Shown here piece after piece: positions 1 through 8,749 of a stretch of 64,000 nucleotides of DNA. Each line of letters begins with the position of its first letter. Within the stretch, counting starts at the first letter, position 1. The position numbers and the translations under genes are program-made. Origin of the DNA: Leifsonia xyli (lineage in GTDB: Bacteria > Actinomycetota > Actinomycetes > Actinomycetales > Microbacteriaceae); contig CP014761.1 in NCBI GenBank assembly GCA_001647635.1, forward strand, positions 1,302,001 through 1,366,000, given 5' to 3'. The notes under the pieces are model-generated. The model saw only the letters and a program-made list of their open reading frames with translations. It searched no databases and was not told where the DNA came from.

Positions 1-306
1 AGCCCGATCGAGATCGCGGTGCGCATCGACCATCGCTCCGACCGCGCGACGCTGGAGGTCCGCGACCACGGCGAGGGCATCCCGCCGCAGATCCGGGAGA
101 AGATCTTCCAGCGCTTCTGGCGCGCGGACACGTCCCGCGCCCGCGAGACCGGCGGCAGCGGCCTGGGGCTCGCGATCGTGTCGTCGATCGTCGCGGCCCA
201 CAACGGCACCGTCGACGTCGTCGACACCGAGGGCGGCGGAGCGACGTTCCGCGTGACCCTGCCGCTGGCGGGATCGGCCGCCGCAGCCACGTACGTCACC
301 CCGTAA
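1..306 (+). CDS. Sensor histidine kinase, C-terminal end (partial)
   Basis: Only the last 101 codons are inside the window; the reading frame is open back to base 1. What is visible is the end of a HATPase_c domain: a G1 box (DHGEGIPP, about residue 26) and a G2 box (GGSGLGLAIV, about residue 52), followed by the closing strands. This domain binds ATP and phosphorylates a conserved histidine that lies upstream of the window. The kinase type and its response regulator cannot be named from this piece. A gap of about 100 nt separates it from the next gene. Confidence 0.9.
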   Translation, partial: SPIEIAVRIDHRSDRATLEVRDHGEGIPPQIREKIFQRFWRADTSRARETGGSGLGLAIVSSIVAAHNGTVDVVDTEGGGATFRVTLPLAGSAAAATYVTP

Positions 307-405
307 CGGTCGATCCACCGGGCGTTCACCCGGCGGACGGCATGACAGAATACTCCGGGCGCCGGATTCGTCGGCGGCTGTGGCAGAGGGACCCGGGGGA
401 GAACA

Positions 406-1173
406 GTGCGCACTCTCGTGGTCATGCCGACATTCAACGAGCGGCAGAACCTCGAACCCCTGGCGGCCCGCCTCCGCACCGCCGTCCCCGAGGCCGAGCT
501 GCTGGTGGTCGACGACTCGTCCCCCGACGGCACGGGCGAGCTGGCGGATGCTCTCGCGGCCGCCGATCCGGCCATCCACGTGCTGCACCGCGCGACCAAG
601 GACGGACTCGGGGCGGCCTATCGCGCCGGGATGAACTGGGCCCTCGATCACGGCTACGAAGTCATCGTCGAGATGGATGCGGACGGGTCGCACCGGCCGG
701 AGGAGCTCCCTCGCCTCCTCGCCGCGATCGCCGACGCCGACGTCGTGCTCGGCTCGCGCTGGGTGCCCGGCGGGGGCACGGTCGACTGGCCGCTGCGGCG
801 CCGCATCCTCTCGCAGGGCGGCAGCCTGTACGCACGCGTCGCGCTCGGAGTCCCGGCCCAGGATGTGACCGGCGGCTACCGCGCGTTCCGCGCCGAGGCG
901 CTGCGCCGCATCCACTACGAGGGCGTCGTCAGCCGCGGCTACTGCTTCCAGATCGACATGCTGCGTCGGTCGTACCGCGAAGGGCTGCGGGTGACGGAGG
1001 TGCCCATCACGTTCCAGGAGCGCACGTACGGCACCTCGAAGATGAGCGGTGCGATCGTCGCGGAGGCGATCGCGCGCGTGACGCTGTGGGGCATCGCGGG
1101 GCTGCCGCGGCGGATCGCGGGCCGGCGCGCACATTCGACGACGCGGTCCACGGCGGGGAGCGGGTCGCGATGA
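406..1173 (+). CDS. Polyprenol-phosphate mannose synthase (GT2 family)
   Basis: A 255-residue GT2 glycosyltransferase that should transfer mannose from GDP-mannose to a polyprenyl phosphate on the cytoplasmic side of the membrane, giving the lipid donor for extracytoplasmic mannosylation. The N-terminal PTFNERQN, the DDSSPDGTGE stretch (residues 36-45) and the EMDADGSH metal-binding motif (D90, D92) fit dolichol-phosphate mannosyltransferases. The GTG start has a GGGGGAGA ribosome site just upstream. Its stop overlaps the ATG of the following membrane glycosyltransferase by four bases, so the two are probably translationally coupled. Actinobacterial homologues are called Ppm1; the N-acyltransferase domain of the mycobacterial fusion is absent here. 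Confidence 0.85.
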   Translation: MRTLVVMPTFNERQNLEPLAARLRTAVPEAELLVVDDSSPDGTGELADALAAADPAIHVLHRATKDGLGAAYRAGMNWALDHGYEVIVEMDADGSHRPEELPRLLAAIADADVVLGSRWVPGGGTVDWPLRRRILSQGGSLYARVALGVPAQDVTGGYRAFRAEALRRIHYEGVVSRGYCFQIDMLRRSYREGLRVTEVPITFQERTYGTSKMSGAIVAEAIARVTLWGIAGLPRRIAGRRAHSTTRSTAGSGSR

Positions 1174-2654
1174 GCGCAACCGGAGTCACCACGACGACGT
1201 CCCTCGCGCCCGCCGATTCGCCGGTCGGGTTCTGGCAGCGTCCCGCCGTCCGCTGGGTCGCGCTCGTCGTCGTCTTCGTCTGGGGTGCCTACCAGTGCCT
1301 GTGGAACATCCTCGCGGCGAACCCCAACGCCGACGAGCCGGAGTACATCATCGTCGGCCGCTGGTACCTCCAGGGCGACCTCCGGGCCAACCACGAGCAG
1401 CCGCCGACCGCGAAGTACCTGTTCGGTGCCGTCCAGCTGCTGTTCGGCGAGGGGCCGCTCGCCCCGCGTCTGCTCGTCGGAGTGCTGACGCTGCTGGGCG
1501 GCGTCATCGTCTTCCTCTGGCTGAAGCCCGAGCTGGGCTGGATGCCCGCGCTCATCCCCACCGCGTTCTGGCTGCTGCTGCCGCGCGGGGTGGCGACCAC
1601 GTTCGAGTTCCGGCTCGACCGCTTCGCCGTCCTCGACCCGGTCATGGTGTTCTTCGCCATCGCGGCGATGGCGGCGGCCTGGCAGTGGCATCGCGGCCGA
1701 TCGGTCGTCTGGATCGGCGTCGCGGCGTTCAGTCTCGGGCTGTCGGCGACGAGCAAGCCGACGACCGCGGTGATGATCCCGGCTTTCGTGGTCCTCATCC
1801 TGATGCGCCGCCGGCTGAAGGATGTGCTGATCGCTCTGAGCGTGGCGGCCATCGTGCTGCTCGCGACAGTGCTCCTGGTCTACTGGCCGATCGGCTTCGT
1901 GACCGGCATGCGCGACCTGATCGAGTTCCAGGTCACGCACAACCAGAACGGGCACCTGATCGACCTGGGCTCGATCGCCACCGGGCATCCGCCGTGGTGG
2001 GCGAACCTGTACTTCGCGTGGAAGGGCTTCGGCGCCGTCACCGTCGTCGTACTCGCGGGCGGCTGCGTCGCCTCGCTCTTCGACCGGGCGAACCGGTTCC
2101 TCGTCGTCTACCTGCTCCTCGCGCTGGCGCCGCTGGTCGTGTTCTACCTGTTCATCGCCCAGAACGCGCTGGCGTCGTACTACTACGCGTGGTCGTGGGC
2201 GCTGTGCATCCTGGCCGGGATCGGCTGCGCGTGGTTGCTGAAGGCGCACGGCTCCCGCATCCTCACCGCGTCGCTGCGTGCGGTCGGCGGTGTGCTCCTG
2301 GCGTTCGCGCTGATCGCCGCCGTCGGCACGTCGGCGCTGGTCTGGAACGACGGCCCGACGGGATTCGGCCGGGCGGACGAGACACTGCGCGCGGCCGGGA
2401 TCGACCACGGCGACGTGCTCGTCAGCGGCGTCGCGCCCTGGGAGCCGGAGCAGTTCCTCCACGACCGGTGGACCGTCGACACGAAGGCGTCGTGCATCGT
2501 CGCGGTCGCCACCAAGGTCTCGCCCCGCTCCCCGATCGCGCCCGAGGTGACGGCCTACCTCCAGGAGCACGCCGCACACCTGCACCAGACGATGCTGAAC
2601 GACGTGACCTTCTACGTCTTCGACCGGGCCACGGCCGCCGCCAACTGCGGCTGA
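1170..2654 (+). CDS. GT39-type membrane glycosyltransferase (PMT/ArnT-like)
   Basis: A 494-residue polytopic membrane protein with about eleven hydrophobic segments. The first periplasmic loop carries an acidic pair in NADEPEY (D55, E56) followed by EQPPTAKYLFG, a pattern seen in PMT/ArnT-like glycosyltransferases that use polyprenyl-phosphate sugars. It starts inside the end of the polyprenol-phosphate mannose synthase (ATGA overlap), which would supply its donor, so protein or glycolipid mannosylation at the outer membrane face is a reasonable guess. The acceptor is unknown. The hydrophilic C-terminal part (about residues 400-494) resembles the soluble tail of such enzymes. The ATG at 1170 is preferred because the upstream frame is antisense-like shadow. 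Confidence 0.8.
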   Translation: MSATGVTTTTSLAPADSPVGFWQRPAVRWVALVVVFVWGAYQCLWNILAANPNADEPEYIIVGRWYLQGDLRANHEQPPTAKYLFGAVQLLFGEGPLAPRLLVGVLTLLGGVIVFLWLKPELGWMPALIPTAFWLLLPRGVATTFEFRLDRFAVLDPVMVFFAIAAMAAAWQWHRGRSVVWIGVAAFSLGLSATSKPTTAVMIPAFVVLILMRRRLKDVLIALSVAAIVLLATVLLVYWPIGFVTGMRDLIEFQVTHNQNGHLIDLGSIATGHPPWWANLYFAWKGFGAVTVVVLAGGCVASLFDRANRFLVVYLLLALAPLVVFYLFIAQNALASYYYAWSWALCILAGIGCAWLLKAHGSRILTASLRAVGGVLLAFALIAAVGTSALVWNDGPTGFGRADETLRAAGIDHGDVLVSGVAPWEPEQFLHDRWTVDTKASCIVAVATKVSPRSPIAPEVTAYLQEHAAHLHQTMLNDVTFYVFDRATAAANCG

Positions 2655-2676
2655 GGTCCGCTCCCGCCCGACCTTC

Positions 2677-2696
2677 GTGCTACACCGTGCTACACT
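2677..2696 (+). promoter_or_regulatory. Direct-repeat operator and -10 of the toxin-antitoxin pair
   Basis: The nonamer GTGCTACAC occurs twice (2677-2685 and 2687-2695), ten bases apart, about one helical turn. The second copy runs into TACACT (2691-2696), a fair -10 element only seven bases before the antitoxin ATG. No Shine-Dalgarno sequence is present in that gap, so the transcript is probably leaderless. Antitoxins of this family repress their own promoter; placing the repeat over the -10 fits this, but binding is inferred. Confidence 0.5.
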
Positions 2697-2703
2697 CCGC
2701 GAT

Positions 2704-2970
2704 ATGAGCTCCATCACCCACCGAGAGATGCGCAACAACAGCGCGGAGATCCTCCGCCGCGTGGCCGCGGGAGAATCGATCCAGATCACCAACAACGGCC
2801 AGATCGCCGCGGTCATCTCGCCGCCCACCGGGACGATCCTCGACGAACTGATCGCGCAGGGGCATGCTCGGCAGGGTGTCTCGGACCTGTCGGCCTTCCT
2901 CACGGTCGACCGACGCCGCGCAAATATCACGTCGGCGGAGATCATCGAGGATGCCCGGGGACGATGGTGA
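2704..2970 (+). CDS. Phd/YefM-family antitoxin
   Basis: An 88-residue protein beginning MSSITHREMRNNSAEILRR, the typical DNA-binding N-terminus of Phd/YefM antitoxins, followed by the ITNNGQIAAVISP strand. The C-terminal half (about residues 45-88) is polar and should be the toxin-wrapping tail. It ends seven bases into the PIN-domain gene, the usual antitoxin-first arrangement. The start is set by the family N-terminus; there is no ribosome site, and a -10 element seven bases upstream suggests leaderless translation. Expected role: neutralise the downstream nuclease and autorepress. Confidence 0.88.
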   Translation: MSSITHREMRNNSAEILRRVAAGESIQITNNGQIAAVISPPTGTILDELIAQGHARQGVSDLSAFLTVDRRRANITSAEIIEDARGRW

Positions 2971-3353
2971 CGGTCGCATACGTCGACACCTCCGCGGCCA
3001 TGAAGCTGGTCCTCCAAGAAGCGGAATCCGACGCGCTCGCGTCCGAACTGGTCAACAGCGACCGGCGACTCGCGTCGTCCTGGCTGCTTCACACGGAGAT
3101 GCACTGCGCGGCCGGTCGGCGGCCCGATGTCGTGGATCTCGACACGATCACGACCGTTCTCCGAAGGATAACCCTCGTCGATCTCACACGAGGCGATCTC
3201 CTGGCCGCGGGAGGCCATCCACCGCTGCGTTCCAACGATGCCGTCCACCTGGCGACTGCATTGCGGATCGGCGCCGACGAAATGGTCACGTACGACGACG
3301 AGCTCGCTCGGGCCGCCGAGAGGTTCGGCCTGGTCGTCGTCGCTCCCGCCTGA
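2964..3353 (+). CDS. PIN-domain toxin (VapC family)
   Basis: A 129-residue PIN-domain ribonuclease. The expected acidic residues are present: D8 in YVDTSA, E45 in LHTEMH, D92 in SNDAVHLATA and D111 in TYDDEL, which together bind Mg2+. VapC toxins cut specific structured RNAs, often tRNA or rRNA; the target cannot be read from sequence. It overlaps the antitoxin by seven bases and is followed by a terminator shared with groL. Length and motif order match a complete toxin, so the pair is probably functional. Confidence 0.88.
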   Translation: MVTVAYVDTSAAMKLVLQEAESDALASELVNSDRRLASSWLLHTEMHCAAGRRPDVVDLDTITTVLRRITLVDLTRGDLLAAGGHPPLRSNDAVHLATALRIGADEMVTYDDELARAAERFGLVVVAPA

Positions 3354-3370
3354 CGACGCGGCGCACGCGA

Positions 3371-3402
3371 AGAGGGCGCCTCCCCGATGGGGAGACGCCC
3401 TC
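3371..3402. terminator. Bidirectional terminator between PIN toxin and groL
   Basis: An inverted repeat with arms AGAGGGCG and CGCCCTCT plus an inner CTCCCC/GGGGAG stem lies between two convergent genes. It sits directly after the groL stop on the minus strand and 18 bases after the toxin stop on the plus strand. The U tract is short in both directions. Confidence 0.7.
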
Positions 3403-3420
3403 TGCGTTCAGTGCGGGGAC

Positions 3421-5111
<1,691 letters not shown>

Positions 5112-5115
5112 ACCG

Positions 5116-5144
5116 ATTCTGGCACTCGGGACGGTGGAGTGCAA
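5116..5144 (-). promoter_or_regulatory. groL promoter (-35 TTGCAC, -10 CAGAAT)
   Basis: On the minus strand TTGCAC (5144-5139) is followed after exactly 17 bases by CAGAAT (5121-5116), a good housekeeping-sigma promoter. The -35 hexamer lies inside the degenerate second CIRCE and the expected start point falls at the edge of the canonical CIRCE. Confidence 0.7.
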
Positions 5145-5145
5145 G
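5119..5145 (-). promoter_or_regulatory. Second, degenerate CIRCE-like operator
   Basis: CTGGCACTC, nine bases, GAGTGCAAG. The inner GCACTC/GAGTGC arms and the nine-base spacer match CIRCE exactly while the outer three positions are degenerate. It covers the -35 hexamer and spacer of the groL promoter, so HrcA bound here would block RNA polymerase directly. Confidence 0.7.
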
Positions 5146-5152
5146 ACGACGA

Positions 5153-5178
5153 AACGCCGCCCCCGTCGGGGCGGCGTT
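5153..5178. terminator. Terminator of the cold-shock gene
   Basis: A hairpin with arms AACGCCG...CCCC and GGGG...CGGCGTT around a short CGTC-type loop. It lies 24 bases beyond the stop codon of the cold-shock gene and just upstream of the groL promoter, so it should insulate groL from readthrough. Confidence 0.75.
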
Positions 5179-5201
5179 CGTACTTTCCTAGCTGAAGAGG
5201 C

Positions 5202-5405
5202 TCAGGCCAGGCGCACCGACTCGGCCTGCGGGCCCTTTTGCCCGGAGCCGACCTCGAACACGACCTGCTGGCCCTCTTCGAGAACCTTGTATCCGTTCAT
5301 GTCGATCGCGGAGTAATGGACGAAAACGTCCTGTCCCCCACCGTCCACGGTGATGAAGCCGTAGCCCTTCTCAGCGTTGAACCACTTCACGGTCCCGTTC
5401 GCCAT
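5202..5405 (-). CDS. Cold-shock domain protein (CspA family)
   Basis: A 67-residue single cold-shock domain. RNP1 (KGYGFIT, residues 13-19) and RNP2 (VFVHYS, residues 27-32) are intact, so it should bind single-stranded nucleic acid as an RNA chaperone. Length and sequence match CspA-type proteins of actinobacteria. A GGGAG ribosome site lies about eight bases before the ATG. The leader up to the next gene is about 150 nt and could hold a cold-responsive structure, but I see no clear motif for it. Confidence 0.95.
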   Translation of the reverse strand: MANGTVKWFNAEKGYGFITVDGGGQDVFVHYSAIDMNGYKVLEEGQQVVFEVGSGQKGPQAESVRLA

Positions 5406-5563
5406 TCATTACTCCCATTGCTGTGTCGCTCGCGCGATCCGACGCCGCACGTTGAATCCCGATCCTAATGCGTGCAATACCGGCCAGCGCCAGTGTTTTC
5501 CGGAATCCGTACAGAAATGATTCGAAACGGAAACACCCGCGTAACAGAAGGGAAGGAGCGGCC

Positions 5564-6115
5564 TCAGTCGAGGGTCGAGAGGAACCGTTCCGGGTCGAGC
5601 GACGTGCGGTGCCCCTCCTTGCTGTCGGCGGGGATGCCGCCCACGTAGAGCCACCCGAGCAGACGTTCGTTCTTGGCGAGTCCGTGCATCCGGTGCACCG
5701 CCTTCGAACGGGTGTGGTGGCCGGTGCGCCACATGACCCCCCAGCCGGCGTCGTGCAGCAGCAGGCTCAGGATGTGCGCGACGCCCGAGGCGACCGCGTC
5801 CTGCTCCCAGCCGGGCACCTTCTCGCTCTTCGTCCGCACCGAGACGATGGCGAGCAGGAGAGAGGAGCGGAGCGGCTTGGCCGCGAGCTTCTCAGCCTCG
5901 GGTCCCGAGGCGTGCGCATCCTTCACGAACGCCTCGCCCAGCCGCGTCCGCGCCTCGCCGCGCAGCTCGATGACCCGCCACGGGTGCAGGGCGCTGTGGT
6001 CGGCGACCCGGCCGGCCGCGGCCACGAGGGGCAGCAGCTCGTCGTGCGTCGGAGCGTCCGGCGTGACGCGCGAGTAGGAGCGGCGCGCGGCGACGCGCGC
6101 GGCGAGGTCGCCCAC
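5564..6115 (-). CDS. Nitroreductase-family protein
   Basis: A 183-residue protein of the FMN-dependent nitroreductase fold. It opens with RRSYSR (about residues 11-16), the usual phosphate-binding start, and shows ALHPWRVIEL, a central LLLAIVSV strand and GWGVMWRTG near the C-terminus. Such enzymes reduce nitro compounds, quinones or flavins with NAD(P)H; the substrate is unknown. It begins with GTG directly after the msrB stop codon, so the two are one transcription unit. The protein is short for the family but has both ends. Confidence 0.8.
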   Translation of the reverse strand: MGDLAARVAARRSYSRVTPDAPTHDELLPLVAAAGRVADHSALHPWRVIELRGEARTRLGEAFVKDAHASGPEAEKLAAKPLRSSLLLAIVSVRTKSEKVPGWEQDAVASGVAHILSLLLHDAGWGVMWRTGHHTRSKAVHRMHGLAKNERLLGWLYVGGIPADSKEGHRTSLDPERFLSTLD

Positions 6116-6544
6116 TCAGGCCTCCGGCGTGAAGTTCAGCGAGATCGAGTTCATGCAGTAGCGGTCGCCGGTCGGGGTGCCGAAGCCGTCGGGGAAGACG
6201 TGCCCCAGGTGCGAGCCACAACTGGCGCAGCGGACCTCCGTGCGGACCATGCCCAGGCTGTTGTCCTCGAGCAGCTGCACCGCCTCCGGGCGCACGGACT
6301 CGTAGAAGCTCGGCCAGCCGCATCCGGAGTCGAACTTGGTGCCGGACTGGAACAGCTCCGCACCGCAGGCCGCACAGGTGTAGAGGCCGGCGCGGCTCTC
6401 GTCGAGCAGCTCGCCGGTCCAGGGACGCTCGGTGCCGGCCTGACGGAGCACCGCGTACTGCTCCGGGCTGAGCTCCTCACGCCATTCGTCCTCGGTCTTC
6501 TCGACCACGTAGTCCTCCTGCGCCGTGCCGTCGTTGTGGACCAT
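6116..6544 (-). CDS. msrB: Peptide-methionine (R)-S-oxide reductase MsrB
   Basis: A 142-residue MsrB. Four zinc-binding cysteines (C57, C60, C106, C109 in CAAC and CASC) and the catalytic C130 in RYCMNS are present, with FDSGCGWPSF and HLGHVFPDG in between. It repairs oxidised methionine R-sulfoxide in proteins. The start MVHNDGTAQEDY is chosen because the upstream extension of the frame is not protein-like. It is followed without a gap by the nitroreductase, suggesting a small redox operon. Confidence 0.95.
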   Translation of the reverse strand: MVHNDGTAQEDYVVEKTEDEWREELSPEQYAVLRQAGTERPWTGELLDESRAGLYTCAACGAELFQSGTKFDSGCGWPSFYESVRPEAVQLLEDNSLGMVRTEVRCASCGSHLGHVFPDGFGTPTGDRYCMNSISLNFTPEA

Positions 6545-6726
6545 GCTGTTCCTTTCGTCGTTCACAAGGGTAAACGGCCTGCCTGGGCGTGTGTTCCCGA
6601 GCCCCGAGGAGAACCGCGACGTGCCGCGGCATGACGGGAACACACAGGACGGGCACCCTAGGATGACGACGAACGCGGGGTGTCCGGGGTGCCGGTTCCG
6701 CCCGGCGTCCGTGACGAGGGAAGGCG

Positions 6727-7035
6727 GTGAGCGTGACCCGGTCAGCCGATGGACGGCCCGCCGAACGCGAGCCCTCGGACACGGAGCAGCTGAGCGATCG
6801 GGATGCCGCGATCCTCGCGTTCGAACGCCAGTGGTGGCGGCACGCCGGGGCCAAGGAGCAGGCCATCCGCGAGGAGTTCGGTCTCTCGGCGGCTCGGTAC
6901 TATCAGTTGCTCGGTGCGCTGATCGACCGGCCGGCGGCACTGCGCCACGACCCCATGCTCGTCAAGAGGCTGCTGCGGCTCCGCGAGGCGAGGCTGGCCG
7001 CACGACACGCGCGGACACTCCCGTCCGCCGACTGA
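6727..7035 (+). CDS. DUF3263 family protein
   Basis: A 102-residue protein starting at GTG. The core (about residues 23-95) has FERQWWRHAGAKEQAIREEF followed by GLSAARYYQLLGALI, a helix-turn-helix-like segment, and an Arg-rich C-terminus. This fits DUF3263, a small actinobacterial family that is commonly found just before an LytR C-terminal-domain gene, as here (21 bases away). A DNA-binding role is suggested by the shape but is not established. Confidence 0.75.
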   Translation: MSVTRSADGRPAEREPSDTEQLSDRDAAILAFERQWWRHAGAKEQAIREEFGLSAARYYQLLGALIDRPAALRHDPMLVKRLLRLREARLAARHARTLPSAD

Positions 7036-7056
7036 CCTCAAGGACCGCATCACCCG

Positions 7057-7614
7057 ATGGCAGAGAAGTTCCCCCGCGACCGCTTCGACGAGATCCCGGA
7101 CGACCTGACGCGTGTCGGCGCCCACCGCGCGCCGCGTCCGAAGGGTCGGGGCTGGATCGCGGTCGGCTGGGCGGTGCTCGCGACGCTCGTGCTCGTCGGC
7201 GCAGGGATCTTCGGCCTGTCGCTGGTGAACGGGAGCATCAGCTTCCACGGCGCGAGCTCGTCCGCCTCCAAGACCTCCGCCTCCGCGACGCCGACACCCA
7301 CCCCGACGCCGACCATCGTGCCGACCGTGAACCCCGCGCTGACCGTGAACGTGCTGAACGGGACGACGACGGGGGGCCTTGCGGGCACGGTCGGGCAGAA
7401 GCTGACGGCGGCGGGATGGAAGGTCGGCGCGACGGCGAACGCCGACAAGTCCGACCTCGCGACCACCATCATCTACTACGGCGACCCGGCGAACCAGGCG
7501 GCGGCGCTCGGCGTCGCGCAGTCGCTGCCGGGCGCGACCATCCAGCAGAGCACCGCCTTCGCGGACACCGGCGCCGACATCACGGTCGTCGTCGGCGCCA
7601 ACTACCAGGGCTGA
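7057..7614 (+). CDS. LytR C-terminal domain membrane protein
   Basis: A 185-residue protein with one transmembrane segment (about residues 33-57), a Ser/Thr/Pro-rich linker (68-95) and an extracytoplasmic LytR_C domain opening with LTVNVLNGTTTGGLAG and ending in ITVVVGANYQG. This domain is found in envelope proteins of actinobacteria, some linked to LCP ligases; its ligand is unknown. It follows the DUF3263 gene and ends ten bases from the convergent transporter gene. Confidence 0.8.
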   Translation: MAEKFPRDRFDEIPDDLTRVGAHRAPRPKGRGWIAVGWAVLATLVLVGAGIFGLSLVNGSISFHGASSSASKTSASATPTPTPTPTIVPTVNPALTVNVLNGTTTGGLAGTVGQKLTAAGWKVGATANADKSDLATTIIYYGDPANQAAALGVAQSLPGATIQQSTAFADTGADITVVVGANYQG

Positions 7615-7624
7615 GCCCGGCGCG

Positions 7625-8584
7625 TCAGGCGGTCCGGCTGTGCCAGCGCCACCTCATACTGGCGATGGCGACGGCGACGATCGCGAGCAGGGTGCCGCCG
7701 ATCGTGGAGAACGCGAGGGCGTGTCCCGCGGTGGGGAGGAGCAGGTCGAGGAGCAGCGCGGACGTGAGCTGGCCGGCGACGGTTGCCAGACCGAGCAGCA
7801 GGACGCCGGTGACGCGCACCAGCAGCGACGTGACGCCGATGAAGACGCAGCCGAGCGCGCCGCCGATGTAGAGCCACGGCTCGGTCGGCAGGGCTTTCGG
7901 CAGGCCGACGATGCCCCAGCGGACGAGCATCAGGACGACCAGGACGGTGGTGCCGGTCGTGAAGTTGATGAAGGTCGCGCTGAGGGCGCTCTGGGCGATC
8001 GCGCGGACCTGGCCGTTGACCGCCTGCTGCCAGCCGGTGCCGAGCCCGGCGATGAACGGCAGGATCATCAGCCACACCGGCGCGCTTCCGCCGAACTGCG
8101 CCGAGACGGCCCAGGTGACCGCGCCGAGGGCGAGCACAGCGCCGACCAGGCGGGCGGCGGTGAGCGGACGGCGTCCGCCCGGGCCGATGCCGACCCGGTC
8201 GAGCACCAGGCCGCTGATCGTCTGGCCCGCGACGACGGCGACGGTGAACAGCGCGACGCCCAGCGCGGCGGCCGCGATGCCCTGGGAGAGCACGAGGAAC
8301 GATCCCGCGACGCCACCGCAGACGTACCACCAGCGGATGCGCCGTGTCCTGAGCGCCTCCCACACCTTCGCGAGACCCCGGCGACCGGCGGGCGCGACGG
8401 CCAATCCGACAGTGAGGATGACGAGACCGGACCCGAACGAGATGGCGGCGGCGGTGAAGCCGTCGCCCAGCCGGCTGCCGAGCTCGCCGTTGATCCGGGA
8501 CTGGATGGCGACCAGCGCACCGCAGAGCAGCGCGAAGACGAGGGCGAGCCAGAGCGGGAGGGAGCGGGAGGTCACTCCCCTCAC
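7625..8584 (-). CDS. DMT-superfamily transporter, YdcZ/DUF606 type
   Basis: A 319-residue integral membrane protein with about ten hydrophobic helices in two homologous halves (about 10-155 and 165-310). The opening LVFALLCGALVAIQSRINGELG is typical of the YdcZ/DUF606 branch of the drug/metabolite transporter superfamily. These usually occur as single or paired genes; here it is a single fused-length copy. The substrate is unknown. The GTG at 8584 follows a weak ribosome site; an internal GTG four codons later is an alternative. Confidence 0.78.
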   Translation of the reverse strand: MRGVTSRSLPLWLALVFALLCGALVAIQSRINGELGSRLGDGFTAAAISFGSGLVILTVGLAVAPAGRRGLAKVWEALRTRRIRWWYVCGGVAGSFLVLSQGIAAAALGVALFTVAVVAGQTISGLVLDRVGIGPGGRRPLTAARLVGAVLALGAVTWAVSAQFGGSAPVWLMILPFIAGLGTGWQQAVNGQVRAIAQSALSATFINFTTGTTVLVVLMLVRWGIVGLPKALPTEPWLYIGGALGCVFIGVTSLLVRVTGVLLLGLATVAGQLTSALLLDLLLPTAGHALAFSTIGGTLLAIVAVAIASMRWRWHSRTA

Positions 8585-8617
8585 CCTATGCCCGCGGCTG
8601 ACCGCTTCCTGGCCGTA

Positions 8618-8740
8618 TCAGGGGGCGGGCGCCTCGCCGTCGGTGGGCTCCGGCTGGGGCAGCCAGCCGATGTTCTCCTCGGGCGCGACCTCCTTCTCCT
8701 CGCTGAGGTCGTAGTCGTCGTCGTTCTTCTTGTCGCTCAT
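8618..8740 (-). CDS. Small acidic protein, 40 residues
   Basis: An ATG-started frame of 40 codons encoding a strongly acidic, disordered-looking peptide (Asp/Glu-rich first half with a KKNDDDYD start, a central ENIGWLPQP and a Pro/Glu tail). It lies ten bases after the bkdC stop on the same strand, so it may be cotranscribed with the bkd operon. I do not recognise the family; the good reading frame and position between two genes favour a real gene. Confidence 0.5.
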   Translation of the reverse strand: MSDKKNDDDYDLSEEKEVAPEENIGWLPQPEPTDGEAPAP

Positions 8741-8749
8741 GCCGTCACC

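Noticed and set aside
939..3248. A 769-codon open frame on the minus strand opposite the glycosyltransferase genes
   Set aside because: It is antisense to three well-supported genes, rich in Arg/Asp/Glu/Val without domains, and typical of stop-poor antisense frames at high GC.
5406..5490. Promoter for the cold-shock gene
   Set aside because: TAGGAT and TTGCAC are both present on the minus strand but not at a workable spacing from a partner element.
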